NCBI GenBank assembly: GCA_003279845.1
Contig: QCGP01000006.1
Location: 1-64,000 of the forward strand
Direction: 5' to 3'
From: Prochlorococcus sp. AG-388-F11
GTDB taxonomy: Bacteria; Cyanobacteriota; Cyanobacteriia; PCC-6307; Cyanobiaceae
DNA: 64,000 nt
Part shown: positions 61,165-64,000 of the stretch, in pieces
Layout of the letters: each line of letters begins with the position of its first letter
How positions within the stretch are numbered: the stretch's first letter is position 1
Made by a program: the position numbers and the translations under genes
The notes under the pieces: model-generated
Databases searched by the model: none
Seen by the model: the letters and a program-made list of their open reading frames with translations, nothing else
Told to the model about the DNA's origin: nothing

Positions 61165-62244
61165 ATGAATGTTTTAACCTCAATAACAGTTCTGGGATTT
61201 CTCATTTTTTTTCATGAGATGGGACATTTTCTTGCAGCAATATTGCAAGGAATTTATGTTGATGGATTTTCAATTGGTTTTGGACCCTCAATAATTAAAA
61301 AAAAATATAAAGATATCACCTATTCATTTAGAGCCTTTCCTTTAGGAGGCTTTGTTTCTTTCCCCGATGAAGAGCTAAATAATATTGACTCTAAAGATCC
61401 GAATCTTTTAAAAAATAGACCGATTATTCAAAGAGTAATTGTAATATCAGCCGGAGTTTTCGCTAACCTAATTCTTGCATACACTATTTTAATTTTAAAT
61501 GTAACTACCGTTGGTATTCCATTTGATCCAGAACCAGGCATTTTAGTTTTAGCGACGCAACCTGAAAAAGCCGCATCTCTTGCTGGCCTAGAACCTGGAG
61601 ATAAGATTTTAAAAGTTGAAACAAGTATTCTAGGAGTTGGAGATCAAGCTGTTTCCACTTTAGTAAAAGAGATTCAAAATTCATCAGAGGAACCAATTTC
61701 AATAAAAATTGAAAGAGATGGAGTTTCTAAAGATTTAATTTTGGTACCAAGAAATGTTGATGGGAAAGGTACAATAGGTGCTCAGTTACAGCCTAATGTA
61801 AGAAAAGAGACTAAAAAAACAAATAATGTTTACGAAATTTTTAAATACACTAATAATGAGTTTTCATCACTTTTAGTAAAAACTATTCAAGGCTACAAAG
61901 GATTAATAACAAATTTCTCCTCAACAGCTCAGCAATTGAGTGGACCAGTCAAAATTGTTGAAATTGGTGCTCAACTATCAGAACAAGGGGGGGCAGGGAT
62001 TCTATTATTTGCGGCTTTAATTTCAATTAATTTAGCAGTACTTAATTCATTGCCTTTACCGCTATTGGATGGAGGGCAACTTGTTTTCACATTAATTGAG
62101 GGTTTTAGAGGAAAACCTGTTCCAGTTAAAGTGCAAATGGTTGTCACTCAATCCAGTTTTTTTCTTTTAGTTGGGCTAAGTGTGCTACTCATTATTAGAG
62201 ATACCAGTCAGCTTTTAATCGTTCAAAGATTATTAAACCAATAA
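61165..62244 (+). CDS. rseP: site-2 protease family protein RseP
   Basis: FLIFFHEMGHFLAA zinc motif, PDZ region, NSLPLPLLDGGQL. Confidence 0.96.
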   Translation: MNVLTSITVLGFLIFFHEMGHFLAAILQGIYVDGFSIGFGPSIIKKKYKDITYSFRAFPLGGFVSFPDEELNNIDSKDPNLLKNRPIIQRVIVISAGVFANLILAYTILILNVTTVGIPFDPEPGILVLATQPEKAASLAGLEPGDKILKVETSILGVGDQAVSTLVKEIQNSSEEPISIKIERDGVSKDLILVPRNVDGKGTIGAQLQPNVRKETKKTNNVYEIFKYTNNEFSSLLVKTIQGYKGLITNFSSTAQQLSGPVKIVEIGAQLSEQGGAGILLFAALISINLAVLNSLPLPLLDGGQLVFTLIEGFRGKPVPVKVQMVVTQSSFFLLVGLSVLLIIRDTSQLLIVQRLLNQ

Positions 62245-62304
62245 AAAATCTCAAAAATTGCTAGTCAAGCTGTTACTATATTAGATAGTTTAAATTTTTC
62301 ATAG

Positions 62305-62607
62305 ATGGCTAAAAAGTCCATGATTGCTCGAGAGGTCAAACGAAAAAAGCTCGTGAATAAATATGCTGCAAAAAGAAAATCTTTATTAGATGAATTTAAA
62401 GCTGCTAAAGATCCAATGGATAGATTAGAAATTCATAGAAAAATACAAGCTCTTCCTAGAAACTCAGCTCCAAATAGAGTTCGGAATAGATGTTGGGCCA
62501 CAGGGAAACCAAGAGGTGTTTATAGAGATTTTGGTTTATGTAGAAATCAATTAAGGCAAAGAGCTCATAATGGTGAACTTCCTGGAGTTGTTAAATCAAG
62601 TTGGTAG
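62305..62607 (+). CDS. rpsN: 30S ribosomal protein S14
   Basis: [23 protein letters not shown]...[30 protein letters not shown]. Confidence 0.98.
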   Translation: MAKKSMIAREVKRKKLVNKYAAKRKSLLDEFKAAKDPMDRLEIHRKIQALPRNSAPNRVRNRCWATGKPRGVYRDFGLCRNQLRQRAHNGELPGVVKSSW

Positions 62608-62786
62608 GGTATTAATTTTGACATTTACAATTATTTTTTTGTACATCTAATAAAACATTGATTTCAAGAGATAAATCCTGCTTTATATTTTTTTTTTTAA
62701 ATTATTAACAGTTTATTTAAATAATTTACTCAATATGTGCCTATAAAATGTAAGAATGAATTATGTATAGATTTATAATTTAAAAA

Positions 62787-64000
62787 GTGGAAGGACAAAA
62801 TAAGTCGATCACGTTTGACGGACGAGAGATACGACTAACTACAGGACTATATGCTCCTCAAGCAAGTGGATCAGTAATGATTGAATGTGGAGACACCTCT
62901 TTATTAGTTACAGCAACAAAAACCACTAAAAAAGAAGTCGCGGATTTTCTACCTTTAATATGTGATTATGAGGAAAAATTATATGCTGCTGGTCGAATTC
63001 CTGGCGGTTTCATGAGGAGAGAGGGTCGTCCACCAGAAAGAGCGACTTTAGTATCAAGATTAATTGATAGACCCATGCGACCTCTTTTCCCTTCTTGGAT
63101 GAGAGATGAAATTCAGATAGTAGCTTCCTGTCTATCTCTAGACGAAAGGGTACCTGCAGACGTTCTTGCTGTTACCGGAGCATCAATAGCAACTTTACTT
63201 GGAGAGATACCATTTTTTGGGCCAATGGCTGCTGTAAGAGTTGGGCTGATAGGGGATGACTTTATTTTAAACCCCAGTTACAGAGAAATTGAAAAAGGAG
63301 ATCTGGATATTGTTGTGGCGGGATCTCCAGATGGGATCGTGATGATTGAGGCAGGTGCCAATCAACTTTCTGAACAGGATACTATTGAAGCTATTGATTT
63401 CGGTTATGAGGCTGTATCTGAACTTATTAAAGCTCAAGAGGATTTACTAAAAGATCTAGGAATAAAACAGATCAAGCCATCTGAGCCTGAGGAGGATAAA
63501 ACATTACCAACTTATCTAGAAAAAAATTGTTCAAAACCTATTCAGCTTATCCTAAAGAAATTTGATCAATCAAAAGAGGAAAGAGATCTTGAACTCGAAA
63601 AAGTAAAAATTGAAGCACAAAATAAAATTGAATCTTTAAAGGATGACAATCAATTAAAAGTTTTATTACAACAGAATGATAGTTTAATACATTCCGATTT
63701 TAAAAAATTAACGAAAAAATTAATGAGGTCACAGATAATTGATGATGGGAAAAGAGTTGATGGAAGAGATCTAGATGAAGTAAGAAAAATATCTGCAGTA
63801 GCAGGGATACTTCCAAAAAGAGTGCATGGTTCAGCTTTATTTCAACGAGGACTGACTCAAGTTTTATCAACAACTACTCTTGGGACACCAAGTGATGCTC
63901 AAGAAATGGATGACCTAAATCCGAGTACTGAAAAAACTTACCTACATCATTATAATTTCCCACCCTATTCTGTTGGAGAGACTAGACCAATGAGAACCCC
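62787..64000 (+). CDS. pnp: polynucleotide phosphorylase, truncated by window end
   Basis: GTG start; [46 protein letters not shown]...[31 protein letters not shown]. Confidence 0.97.
   Translation, partial: MEGQNKSITFDGREIRLTTGLYAPQASGSVMIECGDTSLLVTATKTTKKEVADFLPLICDYEEKLYAAGRIPGGFMRREGRPPERATLVSRLIDRPMRPLFPSWMRDEIQIVASCLSLDERVPADVLAVTGASIATLLGEIPFFGPMAAVRVGLIGDDFILNPSYREIEKGDLDIVVAGSPDGIVMIEAGANQLSEQDTIEAIDFGYEAVSELIKAQEDLLKDLGIKQIKPSEPEEDKTLPTYLEKNCSKPIQLILKKFDQSKEERDLELEKVKIEAQNKIESLKDDNQLKVLLQQNDSLIHSDFKKLTKKLMRSQIIDDGKRVDGRDLDEVRKISAVAGILPKRVHGSALFQRGLTQVLSTTTLGTPSDAQEMDDLNPSTEKTYLHHYNFPPYSVGETRPMRT

Noticed and set aside
56111-62607. rpmH-rnpA-PH-yidC-ycf46-serS-rseP-rpsN-pnp run as a novel cluster
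   Set aside because: Looks like ordinary conserved cyanobacterial housekeeping order; not unusual
1-64000. Prophage, IS element, CRISPR array, toxin-antitoxin or restriction-modification locus
   Set aside because: No integrase, transposase, Cas, terminase or methylase/nuclease signatures recognised and no spaced direct-repeat array seen by eye

Overview
The window is AT-rich, densely coded DNA that looks like a high-light-adapted Prochlorococcus chromosome. This is an inference from psbD/psbC overlap, a Pcb/IsiA-family antenna gene, a cluster of high-light-inducible (hli) genes, petM, ycf4, ycf39, ycf46, split pntA and NTRC. No genome comparison was run. Core genes include ychF, polA, cysS, dxr, pntA/pntB, trxB-trx (NTRC), infA, petM, ilvH, ycf4, psbD, psbC, maf, cobQ, tRNA-Ser(CGA), futA, a PiuC-like dioxygenase, a porin, glyQ, isiB, sppA, aroH, rpmH, rnpA, yidC, ycf46, serS, rseP, rpsN and a 3'-truncated pnp. 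I found no prophage, IS element or CRISPR array. The strongest accessory candidate is a compact four-gene minus-strand cassette at 15667-20853. It encodes an ATCase-like transcarbamylase, a class-II AsnB-like amidotransferase, an M20 N-carbamoyl/allantoate-type amidohydrolase and a DUF1028 protein, and it sits between dxr and a [2Fe-2S] protein gene. A perfect 25-nt interrupted palindrome lies upstream of it. I propose it as an uncharacterised ureido/carbamoyl-nitrogen pathway. Secondary points are an iron-stress-like neighbourhood (37-47.5 kb), a four-gene hli cluster, several conserved-looking tiny genes missed by the ORF track, and start-codon anomalies (AEC transporter, PPIase-like ORF).
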